Positions 15,001 through 20,340 of a stretch of 64,000 nt of DNA are shown here, piece after piece. Origin of the DNA: an uncultured Eubacteriales bacterium (lineage in GTDB: Bacteria > Bacillota > Clostridia > TANB77 > CAG-508); assembly GCA_949287075.1 (NCBI GenBank), contig CASEEU010000015.1, forward strand, positions 43,479 to 107,478, in the 5' to 3' direction. The notes beneath the pieces were generated by a model. It saw nothing but the letters and a program-made list of their open reading frames with translations. It was not told the DNA's origin and did not search any database. The translations under genes and the position numbers were made by a program. Position 1 is the first letter of the stretch. Each line of letters starts with the position of its first letter.

Positions 15001-16661
15001 AAACAAAAGATTTAGGATATGTCAATATTGTCTTAACTGGAAAAGCGAAATCAAGTGAAGATGCAAGCATGGGTAATACATTTAAAGTGGTAATTGCAGT
15101 AAATCTTCAAACAGAACAAACACCAAATATAGAAAACTATATTCCAACATTTACAAATAGTAGTAAGACAAAATTAAGTTACACAACAGATAGCCAAGTA
15201 GATCTTACTTACGTATTGTATAAAGAAGTACATGGACAACAATCAGACTTCTATGCAAATGGAGATTATAGAGTATTATCAACCACAATGCCTTTACCAC
15301 AAGGTACAGGAATTACCATAAGAGATTATGGACAAGGTGATAATCTAAACAAAGTATATTATTATCGAGTAGCAAGTGATACCGATTATGATGCAACAGA
15401 TAATAGCTCTGGAACAACAAGATACCTATACAACTTGTCTGACTTTGTAGAAATGGGTGGAACAGCTACAACAGATAAATATACAAATGACAACAGCTTA
15501 TATTATCATGATATTAGTCAAGGATTTGGATATGCATTGGAAAAATATGATGTTTCAATCGATTTCAAAGATTCTAATATAAACACAGATCAATTAGCAC
15601 AAGAAACATACTTAGAATTAAGAAATCAATCAGGAGCAATGAAATATGACAATGGTGAATTTGAGATCAGCTATGACTTATACAACAAAAATGCTATTAT
15701 GACAGAAACTGTTACAACAGACGATGGAAAAACAGCATATTCTGTATATGACAACTTAACAATTCCATTCACATTGAATGCAAATCTAATAGAACAAAAA
15801 ACAGAAGACGGACAAAATATCCAAGATACAAAATATTATGAAAAATATACAGGTATGGCAATCGAAATTGTTGATGAACATGGAGAAAGAATCAAAGCAC
15901 CAGACGTACAAAACTTAAGAATTATCGATCAATCAACATCAACAGTTTATAGAGTAGGAGCAGATGGTGTTATCAGAGTTCCACTATCAGCAGGATTATC
16001 TACAATACAAAATCAATATCAATTGGCAATGAGTCAAAGCAGTGTGCCAGCTGGCGTATATATTGCAAAAATTTACTTCTTCGCATCAGATGATGGATTA
16101 CATTACGGTACAGAAGTAAAACAAGAACAAGAAATTCAAATTACATTTATTAATAAACTATTAGGACTAGCAGGACTAGAATCAGTAGATGGAAGTAGAA
16201 TTATTAATAAAACAACACATATGAATTTAGTTCAAGGAAATGGATTAGACTTAACAGTAAAAGTTGGATCACCTACAAATGATACCAACATAAGAGTAGA
16301 GTTATATAAACGAAATCCAACATATACAACAGCAGAAGACGGAACAACAACCTATAATGGCATAAGCTATACACAAGTAGACTTAAAAGATTATTTAGAA
16401 AATCTAAATGATACAGGATGGAAAACACCAGAAGACTTTGCAGGACAAGACTTAGTCACTGCAGAAGGATGTAAAGAATACGTACTAATGGAGAAAAAAG
16501 AGCATGAAGAACCAACAGAAGGAGAAAACATAGAAAACATAGACTTCGATGCAGCCATCAAAGATGGAATTAGCACAGGTGAGTATAAACTTGTATTCAA
16601 GGCATACTATAACAACACACTAATACAAACCATAAGAAAATCATTTATTGTAACACCTTAA
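1..16661 (+). CDS. Giant multidomain surface adhesin, 5-prime end outside window
   Basis: The frame is open at the left edge (first whole codon at position 3) and runs about 5,550 codons to the TAA at 16659-16661. The start lies upstream of the window. Domain order by position: Ig-like beta-sandwich modules with the recurring pattern VDKxF..TL..DxI and a closing DTSGN (1-1850); a BspA/DUF285 leucine-rich block (2211-2906); more Ig-like modules; a second BspA block (6081-6773); Ig-like modules to about 10850; a short domain ending in SFAGWAE that resembles InlB B/Flg_new repeats; a right-handed beta-helix with many IYGG/VFGG turns (about 11200-13900); and a C-terminal region of unknown fold. 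There is no LPXTG motif, membrane segment or charged tail at the C-terminus (it ends FIVTP), so anchoring must be N-terminal or non-covalent. Composition is rich in Thr, Asn and Asp and almost free of Cys. The likely role is adhesion or a matrix scaffold of the fibre cluster that follows. Confidence 0.9.
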   Translation, partial: QLVITGLDQEDADGNGDGYTYSGYMTLSFAQGAVTDKSGNISPAKSISIGKDDPGGADGDEEVVDVVDPIWTVGELDRENGIVKLRVKDKFLNQAESIFNLTTNDITIIVNGQPSTEVGKQLSGPVEITPNEEYEYTLTLTNIIPDVEGYTEFTPVEPIVGGTAQYKNENGGHILMEIAAGVVTDQYENTTNSQEFDLGNIDGTGPEVYDVQKTHDAENGKDTIVFNVTDKNYYPDDPVTLDEITLWLNGTQIDDQVAKQLISTVPIKAEMNGEILVLGHQYTLEITEIVETDEEFIGSGREYRELSGDLEVRVDPNASRDIKGNHINSDKATVTDFIDFIKPEVRYTYNTSDIDYDGKTFTMVFDVADKYYNTSTLTRDDLNILIDGEEPNWDDTGVHGVVRTLTEQDITATVDGESKTVGKRYTLKLSHLEQLEKLEGKETMDYSGIITVAIPANKITDTTGNGNVATTITSGLNILAGDPGEATVVDVVDPIWEKVSSSVDVDAKTATATVKVTDKYFASSNLTADNIKVLINGAEVAKDNIQINVGPKSAASTTDGTDVIGDQYTITLSGEGLNFNSNQIKIQIAEGIATDQSGNTNKVADVILYNTLRNTFTEQKAEHAFLGNTNIQRQNVDNVTFVDNIPSEVYDFSAKAYVDSTAWDVSAQGDNSIIAWYEENDNGTVKVYIGSNDEIFGNVNSGSLFTYIGYSENCTATETITNIGLLNVSNVTSMGNMFSFTGYAAMTNLDLGDNFDTSNVIEVYHMFSNTGYAAMTNLDLGDNFDTSSVTRMDSMFNNTGAKNMTSLDLGDKFDTSNVTRMDNMFRSTGYTAMTSLDLGDKFDTSNVTNMENMFYLTGYTAMTSLELGDKFDTSNVTNMKEMFGFTGNRAMTSLDLGDKFDTSNVTNMDRMFYFTGREAMISLDLGDKFDTSNVTNMSNMFEDTGRYATTTLDLGPAFTNIAGTNTNMFTNTGKSGEIVIYAPESIYQNSTNFKLNTSSSTTINYTNGTINPKYRTEWLKEEAEIDETDANNPKLNITLRGTTNQEVDPAEYISDVTSTLTSNDIKVFIEDTEITDVVTKTIGTATATANTRTGAQDVLQTVTLTNFEEAVRQTGKPYKEWSGNIRVEVAQGSLSDTVGPADEDGDRTTYGNGNMEVASAETQTGATTGAGAVTEIGARIDNIIQDATKVDKNTDNAMFTDFIDPEFTYRSQDTEIIHGDEEQVTIVFDVVDKFFESTTLSNLDASQITVQIDDYDVTELNQNITKVLTKVEDITTTVEGVEDTKIGERYQLVITGLDQEDADGNGDGYTYSGYMTLSFAQGAVTDKSGNISSAKSISIGKDDPGGQDGDEEVVDVVDPIWTLEDVDRENGIVKLHVKDKFLNQAESIFNLTTDDITIIVNGEVSTEIGKALTGPVEIVPNEEYEYTLNLSNIIPEEDGYTEFTPVDPIVGGTAEYRNENGGYMSIEIAPGVITDQYENTTNKQKFDLGDIDGTNPEVYDIQKTQDAENGKETFIFNVTDKNYDPTDPVTVDELSAWVDGVQIDDQVTKQITSTVEIKANINGEIKVLGHQYTLEVTQIVETDEEFVATGRDYRELSGNIEIRIDPTASRDIKGNTINEETTTISDFIDFIKPELRYEYSTSDIDYDGKTFTMEFNIVDKYYNAGTLTIDDLNILIDGEEPNWDDTGVHGVVKELTEQDITATVNGTNKTVGKRYTLKLSHLEQLEKLEGKETMDYSGIITVAIPADKITDTTGHGNNATTITSGLNILAGEVGEATTVDVVDPIWEKVSSSVDVDAKTATAVVRTTDKFFASSNLTSDNIKVLVNGAEVSKDNIAINIGTKTTAYASNGTDVIGDEYTITLSGEGLDFTTNQIKIQIAEGVATDQSGNGNKATDIILYNTLKNTSTETGNTSAFLGNTSIQRQNVDNVTFVDNIPSSVFDVSANSYVDSTTWDVSAEQDKSIIAWYEPSANGTIKVYIGSNDEIFGNVDSSYLFSWIGRSNNCTATETITNLGLLNVSNVTNMGNMFLWTGYNAMISLNLGDNFDTSNVTNMSHMFMYTGSDAMTNLDLGNKFDTGNVIDMSSMFAYAGQNAMTSLNLGGNFDTSNVTDMSSMFISIGYRAMTSLDLGEKFDTSNVTDMNYMFGFAGYTKMTSLDLGDKFDTSNVTNMERMFSRTGYTAMTSLDLGDRFDTSNVTNMQQMFNLTGYIAMTSLNLGDKFDTSKVTDMSEMFDETGYTAMTNLDLGPAFTHIAETNSSMFGETGKSGEIIIQAPESIYNDRTHFKLNTDSSTTIGWTDNTGADTTTYGTINPKYKPEWQKVSSSINEETKEVSIVVKGQVDPSVYTSNVNGQFPEGELTGEQANLLNVYIDGELAENITKSISAVIETTDGTTGMKSVQYTITLSNFEEALRQIGKNFKEWSGNIVLQPVKGTLIDDYGNKNMQAIDNSAGEWINVELKDADTDRNTDGTMFADYIKPEFTYETYDTTIDYDQKNVNIIFDVTDKYFESTTLTQDMITITVDETQLPEDATITKTLSKVTLDADVVDGNITYKANGDIYYTVDGVEKKVGERYQLLVEGLESENGEGYSGPMSLSFPAGIITDTSGNQNDAKTITLGIDEPQNPDHPEHDEPIIVDVVNPLWEYLTSSIDRENETVTVTILGTDKYYQENTLTTDKIHVYLTDSETPDEEVTTISKNLVQVDPASQEYADLLTQAQAKGLDNIGVIYKLTLGDYGELSGATKVVLDAETITDTSGNFNIETEIPVGNPEWVEEGDDPENPIYTAFRNNIVDFINPSIKYTYSDVEGSTNPDIDYEAKTLTVKFTVTDKYIRENSIMNPDGTMNAENIRIKVAGTDLTDQLHTTVTSADIPNGTEYTFVVSNFELVYNEGQKYQDYSGAVDFVFTGGKVDDTSGNKNTATTITLDYDDGDDPDNPVIVDVIDPLVERTEDNLSILNANNAITRDLDTETGTVSVRIRATDKYLRQTTLQDAENVAKMKVKVVKPNGETVYPDTIVKQVAQVNKTATAVIYQITLSNFEDNQGLTSIIVPEGVIVDSSGNTNKETEILVGNATWIEPGDANGEYTAFRESIVDFTRPVWEYADSSITRDRAGETGTVTVKILGHDDYYLKDTLTEDNINVYVDNAEDPEAPITTITKQLTKITDEAELNGADTGYTLTLGNFGTYDGTVKIEIAENTMRDTSGIGNKVTEIPVGNPNWVETDIGDNVDNPKYTAFRNNIVDFIKPTIEYKYAEGTNPVIDQENKQVSITFDVVDTNFLESDILTADDIKQILVDDMDVTNTLTKELTSSDIPEGEGNGVRYTLTLSNFELPENLENEIFRRHSGKIEFVIAENKVRDTSGNANIETKIVVDNDDGDDENNYVIVDFINPKLFYKEKFITYAERYATVTISGTDRFYDFNTTLEPEDISIYELNRNGEYIQRTDLPISITPVRNEYGYDFVIRFDEFEEEFKQLKISIPAGKISDTEGHSNEATDIYVDLDNKKPVWKYEATDTSEFESNGKISFTVKGKDTFLVQEESNLEAGDIRIIKDGVDITNADNITVQPVGEDANEISETYQIDVTGLTEIGTYSLVIAKDTLVDEFDNYSNATTISFSKSAISSNTENYTNVTYHVTPDFEQMHQAYVHELMNVTTSGTNEGSSVYRASSIGEIYGNGDNNLFAEPFTYENGAQTAYSFAGWAEADERGVAVENGEVYDLYTDIPNTVTNLRAVWQEATVIFVSSSGNNANDGLSPTTSVQDLATAYNKLNASGNATNNIIVIMDAIEWNSDEKLVGNATITSLYAGVDYRTSGAELKVSSNMNVEGDITFDNIELYADSTNVSDGSDYLSTGDYTNILITNYGDVTLGRGISTPEDKYTFGGVVGGNYKEEETTGTIGNHKVIVEAGRYNDIIAGSSLDYGGQSSTEKYVSHEVIIGTMKESVISRNDKLEITGYLAIGELEDGNYPYNPNGAQDSDLGYEGTYATTQILSGTFTGENKFHKASEDAVMYLRSINGFTDGKSRLNMYGGNITGNIYGGARMATSKGENIDNMEPTVNTLNFYGGQVSGNIFGHGGNDTSTGNSEINLQGSVQITGNVFGGSNATQEGQGKVTGNTYVEIIGTITVSGNIYGGSNGVINGTNINLNTGLITGNTNVILHNGAIITGDIYGGGNNAGVTGDAGIVVNNGQVMGTVYGGAYQNQVRTSTNIDIVDGIVNDIYGGNILTTQAQLNADNISQNVNIIIGDVLKDVTPTINGTVYGSGKYDRVGNVTITLNKCATAPTIYGGSDGAGITDQVDIYLNGMTANTIYGGPKGDGTVTTSNIYLATGTVTDVYGGGYGGTTTTANVILDETEMGALGTIGGNANVTNIYGGTNTNGTVTTANVNLVSGNVTNVFGGGNNAGVGTANVNLDGITIDTIFGGSKNAGITTNTNVQLNSGTATNVFGGGYDVGVTNASVTQNGATVTNIFGGNQGGTGDGGETTNATINIEGTTAQNIYGGNQNKGITRNTTINIKGNSVITGELYGGGLGTEIGRNNAVGSTTINITGGTIERDINGGSKNSTVYGTTNINIGKDAVTDKSFTAGNIVINGNIYGAGDSNNEDYNTVSVQGETHILMDNSAESPITFSGRIFGAGKNATYSSTASDGTDKSTVELKDFGTSSQSYTMTSIERTGKVSIYNSYLELLGAQDESNYYQKTSYTLNRITNGLALLDNTTLYTQRGFNMVGGFESLLTNADGSTTKETATIADGSVTRNVDNRIYTFEGVNLIFAKAEGDLSDRNNEDIWGDVNGMAFFGMYRHNRTTGNKEYDIYAPDYAGTATTNMFAIGTYIEGRHKSNHDTTVDGFYTNVVSEGETTATPQVIEVTDYGTYYDWIIGAQIVNYNTQLIASIFGTQSTAELTLDFNSFVDNATYNGTTFSVDRITSNALNTDVNLINKLQVPIYSENANNTFGLTMQTSNSGWQQSGETNIYTDGDGSFDGDTVFKTDNSNTAGTLLFKIFSSVNISETKDLGYVNIVLTGKAKSSEDASMGNTFKVVIAVNLQTEQTPNIENYIPTFTNSSKTKLSYTTDSQVDLTYVLYKEVHGQQSDFYANGDYRVLSTTMPLPQGTGITIRDYGQGDNLNKVYYYRVASDTDYDATDNSSGTTRYLYNLSDFVEMGGTATTDKYTNDNSLYYHDISQGFGYALEKYDVSIDFKDSNINTDQLAQETYLELRNQSGAMKYDNGEFEISYDLYNKNAIMTETVTTDDGKTAYSVYDNLTIPFTLNANLIEQKTEDGQNIQDTKYYEKYTGMAIEIVDEHGERIKAPDVQNLRIIDQSTSTVYRVGADGVIRVPLSAGLSTIQNQYQLAMSQSSVPAGVYIAKIYFFASDDGLHYGTEVKQEQEIQITFINKLLGLAGLESVDGSRIINKTTHMNLVQGNGLDLTVKVGSPTNDTNIRVELYKRNPTYTTAEDGTTTYNGISYTQVDLKDYLENLNDTGWKTPEDFAGQDLVTAEGCKEYVLMEKKEHEEPTEGENIENIDFDAAIKDGISTGEYKLVFKAYYNNTLIQTIRKSFIVTP
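2211..2906 (+). repeat. BspA/DUF285 leucine-rich block 1, 8 x 29 aa
   Basis: There are eight consecutive 87-bp units encoding MFxxTGxxAMTSLDLGDKF-DTSNVTNM-type repeats, closed by a capping unit (MFTNTGKSGE). The pattern matches the BspA-like surface LRR family (DUF285), known for host or matrix binding. Residues after MF vary most between units. Confidence 0.9.
6081..6773 (+). repeat. BspA/DUF285 leucine-rich block 2, 8 units
   Basis: This is the second block of eight 29-aa repeats, in the same place of the second 1,290-aa module and capped by MFGETGKSGE. Unit faces differ from block 1 (for example MFLWTGYNA and MFISIGYRA), so the two blocks may bind different ligands or are diverging freely. 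Confidence 0.9.
11200..13900 (+). repeat. Beta-helix coil repeats of the giant adhesin
   Basis: A long run of short coils with the turn signature (I/V)(Y/F)GG-(x)NN-(A/x)G, alternating with TxVNL/INI strands, is typical of right-handed parallel beta-helices (pectate-lyase-like fold). It starts with a IFVSSSGNNANDG-type lead-in that is common at the N-cap of such domains. No carbohydrate-active catalytic residues could be recognised. Confidence 0.75.
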
Positions 16662-16796
16662 TGTCGCATAGAGATCGTTTCTCTTTGCGACATTGGGAGT
16701 GTCGCATTGGGTTCGTTTTTCTTTGCGACATTTGTCCCATAGAGATCGTTTTTCTGTGCGACATTTGTCTCATAGAGATCGTTTCTCAATGCGACA
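16662..16796 (-). repeat. REP cluster A, 4 copies
   Basis: Four 31-nt elements lie at 16662-16692, 16700-16730, 16733-16763 and 16766-16796, in reverse orientation (loop reads GATCGTTT-like on +). The first copy starts directly after the stop codon of the giant gene. Copy 3 has mismatched ends (TGTCCCA with TGCGACA), as does copy 4 (TGTCTCA with TGCGACA). Confidence 0.95.
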
Positions 16797-16854
16797 TCCA
16801 TTAATAAAAAATTAACAAAGCTAAAACAAAAGCTAAAACAGGAAAGGATTAGAT

Positions 16855-17734
16855 ATGGAAAGAAAGCATGCAAGAATCAGAAAGAAAGAAAGAAGAGTTA
16901 AGAAAATAACTATACTCTGTATTATACTTATATTAGTAATAACATTCTCTGTATTTGGTAGATATGTTTATTATCAAGCAAGAGAAGCATATTTTACTTC
17001 AAAAGCGTTTTATTTTACAAGTGATTTACTAACTCTTGACAATGCAACATACCAATATGAAAATTGGGGTGGTGTTGATGATTATGAAATCAATTTTGAT
17101 TTATATAGTTATCAAAATACATTATTAAGATTAGATTATGATTTGGATTATGAACTTTCATGTGAGACACCAGATACAGATAAAGTAAGCTTGCGGAATA
17201 AACGAAGTTGGTGGACCTACACAAACAACAGGAACTATTTATGCTAAAGATGGAAATACACCTAATAATGTTAGTAGGATAAAGATTGTTGTGTCACCAA
17301 AAACACAAATTGAACAAAATGATATTATTACGATTAGAATAAAAGCTAGCACGCAAGAACCATATCAGAAAGAAATTTCTTGTGAGATATCTTTAAGAAT
17401 ACAACAAGTTTTAGCAAATACTTATGAAATAGAAGATGTTGCAAATAGAAATTATTTAACTTTAAAAATGGTGAATGCACATGAAACAGGAGGAAATGTT
17501 TCATTAGAGTTTGATCCAAATGTTGTCAGAATAGATTTAAATGACGATGCTTATATTAATCGATTAGAAGGCAGTGAAGAAGTAAATGGTGATGGATATG
17601 TAGAAAAATTTGTTTTTACAATGGATAAAGAATCTGCTAAAAACATCAAATTTTACAAAGTGGATATGTCCCAGGATTATACATATCCTTCGGGAGATAC
17701 TTCATGTATTATTTCAGTAAATAATGAATCATAA
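16855..17734 (+). pseudogene. Exported fibre-type protein, split by a 1-nt frameshift
   Basis: The first frame starts at ATG 16855 with a good RBS (AGGAAAGG) and encodes a basic N-terminus, one membrane or signal segment (about residues 18-35) and an extracellular beta-rich part. It then runs into a stop at 17245-17247. From about 17194 the +1 frame continues smoothly (CGINEVGG...) to the stop at 17732-17734. Removing one T of the TT at 17191-17192 would restore DKVS-CGINEV and one protein of about 292 aa. The N-terminal architecture is like the other SipW-type substrates in this cluster. It may be a real inactivation, a phase switch or an assembly error; a single T-T site is a weak slippage tract, so a fixed mutation or a read error is more likely. 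Confidence 0.7.
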
Positions 17735-17738
17735 AAAA

Positions 17739-17876
17739 TGTCGCATAGAGTTCGTTTCTCTGTGCGACATTTTTTTTTTTGTCGCATAGAGATCGTTTTT
17801 CTACGGGACATTTGTCCCATTGAGATCGTTTTTCAATGCGACATTTGTCCCATTGAGATCGTTTTTCAATGCGACA
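17739..17876 (-). repeat. REP cluster B, 4 copies, left flank of the RAYT gene
   Basis: Copies are at 17739-17769, 17780-17810, 17813-17843 and 17846-17876, all in reverse orientation and so inverted relative to the cluster on the other side of the transposase. The array begins 4 nt after a stop codon. Copies 3 and 4 have longer stems, CATTGA pairing with TCAATG. Confidence 0.95.
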
Positions 17877-17900
17877 TTTTAAAAAAATAATGGAAAAGTA

Positions 17901-17929
17901 TGGAAAAATAAAAGATATTATGTTATACT
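17901..17929 (+). promoter_or_regulatory. Probable promoter of the RAYT gene
   Basis: An extended -10 (TGTTATACT, 17921-17929) lies 17 bp after a weak -35-like TGGAAA (17901-17906), about 55 bp before the RAYT start codon. Confidence 0.4.
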
Positions 17930-17985
17930 ATCGATAATTTAGGGGCAAATAAAAAAATAAAAAAATAATAAAAGGAGAAATCATT

Positions 17986-18765
17986 ATGCCCTATAAAATT
18001 AGAAAAGGTAGTATGACAAAGATATATCATGTCATGCTACGAGGAAATGATAAGCAAGATATTTTTTATGATTATCAAGATTATTGCAAGTTTTTAAAAA
18101 TACTTAAGATAATAAAAGAGAAATACCATTGCGAAATATATGAATATTGTTTAATGACAAACCATGTACATATGATTATTTTTGATCGTCAAGATGTATT
18201 ATCAAAAGTAATACAAAGTTTGGCAATATCCTATTCATTATATTTTGCTAAAAAATATAAAAAAGAAGGTCATTTATTTCAAGGTAGATTTTTAAGTAAA
18301 AGTGTTGAATCTAGAGAGTATTTGTGTACATTGTGTAGATATATTCATCAAAATCCATTAAAAGCGAATATTGCAAAAACTGAAGAGTATCAATGGAGTA
18401 GTTACAATGAGTTTTTATTTGATTCTAAGATTAAGATTATAAATCCAAATCCTATTTTATCCATGTTTGGTCAAACAAAAAAAGAAGCCAGAAAAAATTT
18501 TATCATATATCATAGTCGTAAAGAAAATCTCATAAATGAAGAAGTAGAATATGAATTTGCCTATAAACTAACAGATGAACAGGTAAAAGAAAAAATTCAG
18601 CAAATTTTAAAAATAGAAAATGTGAGACTATTTCGCATGTATGATAAAGATACAAGAGATGCAAAATTGAAAGAATTAAAAATTATTAAAGGGGCTTCAA
18701 AAGCACAAATATCAAGAGTATTAGGGATTAATAAGAAAATGGTAGAGAGAATAATGAAAAGTTAA
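17986..18765 (+). CDS. REP-associated tyrosine transposase (RAYT, Y1/HUH family)
   Basis: The protein has 259 aa, starting at ATG 17986 with RBS AAAGGAG. It is a single-strand DNA transposase-like endonuclease of the IS200/IS605 Y1 superfamily. The HUH metal-binding motif is H60-V61-H62 (in LMTNHVHMI), the FQGRF motif is at 98-102, and the catalytic Tyr is Y119 in RYIHQNPLKA. The C-terminal part (about 190-259) ends in a helix-turn-helix-like segment (GASKAQISRVLGINKK). Length and motifs fit the RAYT group, which is domesticated and found with short palindromic REP elements. Four REPs flank it on each side in opposite orientation, and many more lie within 32 kb. There is no left- or right-end structure of a full IS200 element and no tnpB. 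All key residues are present, so it is probably functional. Confidence 0.9.
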   Translation: MPYKIRKGSMTKIYHVMLRGNDKQDIFYDYQDYCKFLKILKIIKEKYHCEIYEYCLMTNHVHMIIFDRQDVLSKVIQSLAISYSLYFAKKYKKEGHLFQGRFLSKSVESREYLCTLCRYIHQNPLKANIAKTEEYQWSSYNEFLFDSKIKIINPNPILSMFGQTKKEARKNFIIYHSRKENLINEEVEYEFAYKLTDEQVKEKIQQILKIENVRLFRMYDKDTRDAKLKELKIIKGASKAQISRVLGINKKMVERIMKS

Positions 18766-18766
18766 A

Positions 18767-18896
18767 TGTCGCATAGAAAAACGATCTCAATGAGACAAAT
18801 GTCGCATAGAAAAACGATCTCAATGAGACAAATGTCGCATAGAAAAACGATCTCAACGGGACAAATGTCGCATAGAAAAACGAACTCAATGCGACA
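18767..18896 (+). repeat. REP cluster C, 4 copies, right flank of the RAYT gene
   Basis: Copies are at 18767-18797, 18800-18830, 18833-18863 and 18866-18896, spaced exactly 33 bp apart with 2-nt linkers and in forward orientation. The array starts 1 nt after the RAYT stop codon. Right arms vary (TGAGACA twice, GGGACA, TGCGACA) while all left arms are TGTCGCA. Confidence 0.95.
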
Positions 18897-18929
18897 CAAA
18901 AATATTCAAAAAATTTATGCGTAAAAGTA

Positions 18930-18958
18930 TAGACTTTAAAAAAAAGTTATGGTATAAA
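18930..18958 (+). promoter_or_regulatory. Probable promoter for the 19005 gene and downstream fibre genes
   Basis: TAGACT (18930-18935), a 17-bp spacer and an extended -10 TGG-TATAAA (18953-18958) lie 47 bp before the 19005 start codon. Confidence 0.5.
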
Positions 18959-19004
18959 ATATAGTAGAAAAGTATAAAAAAATGTAGAAAAGAAGGAGGA
19001 GAAT

Positions 19005-19442
19005 ATGAGAAAAGTAAGAAAAGGTAAAAAAATGTTGGGAATACTACTAATAGCAATTGTTGCGATTGTTATTATAGTTGTTGCCGTTGTTTTAATTGTT
19101 AAAAATGTTAATAAAAATAAAGAGCAAGAACAACCACAACAAACAGTGGTTGCACTACCAGATACAACCTATAAAAGCATGGAAGTAACAGATGTATCAA
19201 TGGAATATTTAGACGGGCAAGATGAAACAATGGTATCTATGTCTATATTAAATTCAACACAAAATCCTGTAGAAAACGAAAGTTTAAATGCCATTTTAGT
19301 TGGTGCTGATGGAGAAGTGTTGGGACAAATGCAAACTTGGATACAAAGTTTAGCAGTTGGAGAACAATATGACATCAGTGTTGTATTAAAAGGAAATCTA
19401 ACAGGTACACAATCAATTCAATTACAACCAGTGACACAATAG
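19005..19442 (+). CDS. Membrane-anchored extracellular small protein
   Basis: A 145-aa protein with RBS GGAGGAG. It has a basic N-terminus, one membrane segment (about 11-33, LGILLIAIVAIVIIVVAVVL) and then a K/Q-rich linker. The outside domain of about 95 aa has the beta-strand pattern of Ig-like/FxLYD domains (SMEYLDGQDETMVSMSILNSTQNPVENE...). The family is not identified with certainty. It opens the block that contains the signal peptidases and TasA-like proteins, so a cell-surface assembly or anchoring role is plausible but not shown. Confidence 0.75.
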   Translation: MRKVRKGKKMLGILLIAIVAIVIIVVAVVLIVKNVNKNKEQEQPQQTVVALPDTTYKSMEVTDVSMEYLDGQDETMVSMSILNSTQNPVENESLNAILVGADGEVLGQMQTWIQSLAVGEQYDISVVLKGNLTGTQSIQLQPVTQ

Positions 19443-19503
19443 AAAAGGTTTATAGGTAGTACCATATAAAAACCTAAATATATGATGCAAGGGAAGAAAA
19501 AAG

Positions 19504-20322
19504 ATGAAAAAAGTACTAGGAACTATATTATTTGTAGTATATGCTATTATTGCTATTACAGTTACAGTTTTACTATTATCATATAATGATTATAACAATA
19601 GTGTAATAGGTGATTATACTGTTTATATAGTCACAGATGACTCATTAGAGCCTGAATATAAACAAGGTTCTATACTATTAATAAAAGGAACAAATGATAG
19701 AAATGTACAAGTTGGGGATGAATTGTTTATATATAAAGTATTAAATAGTTCAGAATATGAAGTAATTTCAACAACTTTACAAGCAAAAACGCAACAAGGA
19801 AGTCATACAGTTTATATTGTAGATAATGAAGAAAGTTATGCAAGTGACTACTTTATTGGTAAAGTAGATGATACTATTGTTATAGAAGGTTGGGGATATA
19901 TATTAAGCCTACTAGAATCTAGATGGGGATACTTATTCTGTATCGTAGTAGTATCATTATTGCTATTCCTACAAGAAGTATTTGAATTAGTAATGGAAAT
20001 TAAATATCTTAATCAGCAGAAGAAAAAAGCAAAAGAGGAAGCTGAAGCAGAGGACGAATATGATGAGGATGAATACGATGAAGATGAAGAATATGAAGAG
20101 GAAGAAGTAGTTGCAAAACCAAGGAAGACTACGAGAACAACCAAAAAAACAAGTCCAAAAACAGCAACTAGGGCAAGTACGAGAACAAAAACAGCAACAG
20201 CTTCAAAGGCTGGTACGACAAAAAAAGCGGGAACAACTTCAAAAGCTAGTACAGCAAGAAAAACAAGTACAACAAGAAAAACAGCAACAACAACTACTCG
20301 TAAACCAAAGACTACAAAATGA
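19504..20322 (+). CDS. SipW-like signal peptidase homologue, probably degenerate, with charged tail
   Basis: A 272-aa protein. TM1 is at about 5-26; an outside domain carries DDSLEP (Ser47) where SipW-type S26B peptidases have the nucleophile in GSMEP; TM2 is at about 142-160. The cytoplasmic tail of about 110 aa is first strongly acidic (DEDEYDEDEEYEEEE) and then Lys/Arg/Thr-rich. The His expected about 35 residues after the Ser (T-H-R in relatives) is not seen: the equivalent reads VISTTLQ (88-93). The enzyme is therefore doubtful, and a pseudo-peptidase or chaperone role is possible. A poorly conserved alternative catalytic geometry cannot be excluded. It lies 18 bp upstream of a TasA-like gene, in operon layout. 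Confidence 0.65.
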   Translation: MKKVLGTILFVVYAIIAITVTVLLLSYNDYNNSVIGDYTVYIVTDDSLEPEYKQGSILLIKGTNDRNVQVGDELFIYKVLNSSEYEVISTTLQAKTQQGSHTVYIVDNEESYASDYFIGKVDDTIVIEGWGYILSLLESRWGYLFCIVVVSLLLFLQEVFELVMEIKYLNQQKKKAKEEAEAEDEYDEDEYDEDEEYEEEEVVAKPRKTTRTTKKTSPKTATRASTRTKTATASKAGTTKKAGTTSKASTARKTSTTRKTATTTTRKPKTTK

Positions 20323-20340
20323 TCAAAAGAGGAAGAATAA

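Noticed and set aside
18767-18896. Regular 33-bp arrays could be read as a CRISPR array.
   Set aside because: The 31-nt units are separated by only 2 nt with no unique spacers, occur in 16 short clusters in both orientations, and no cas genes are present.
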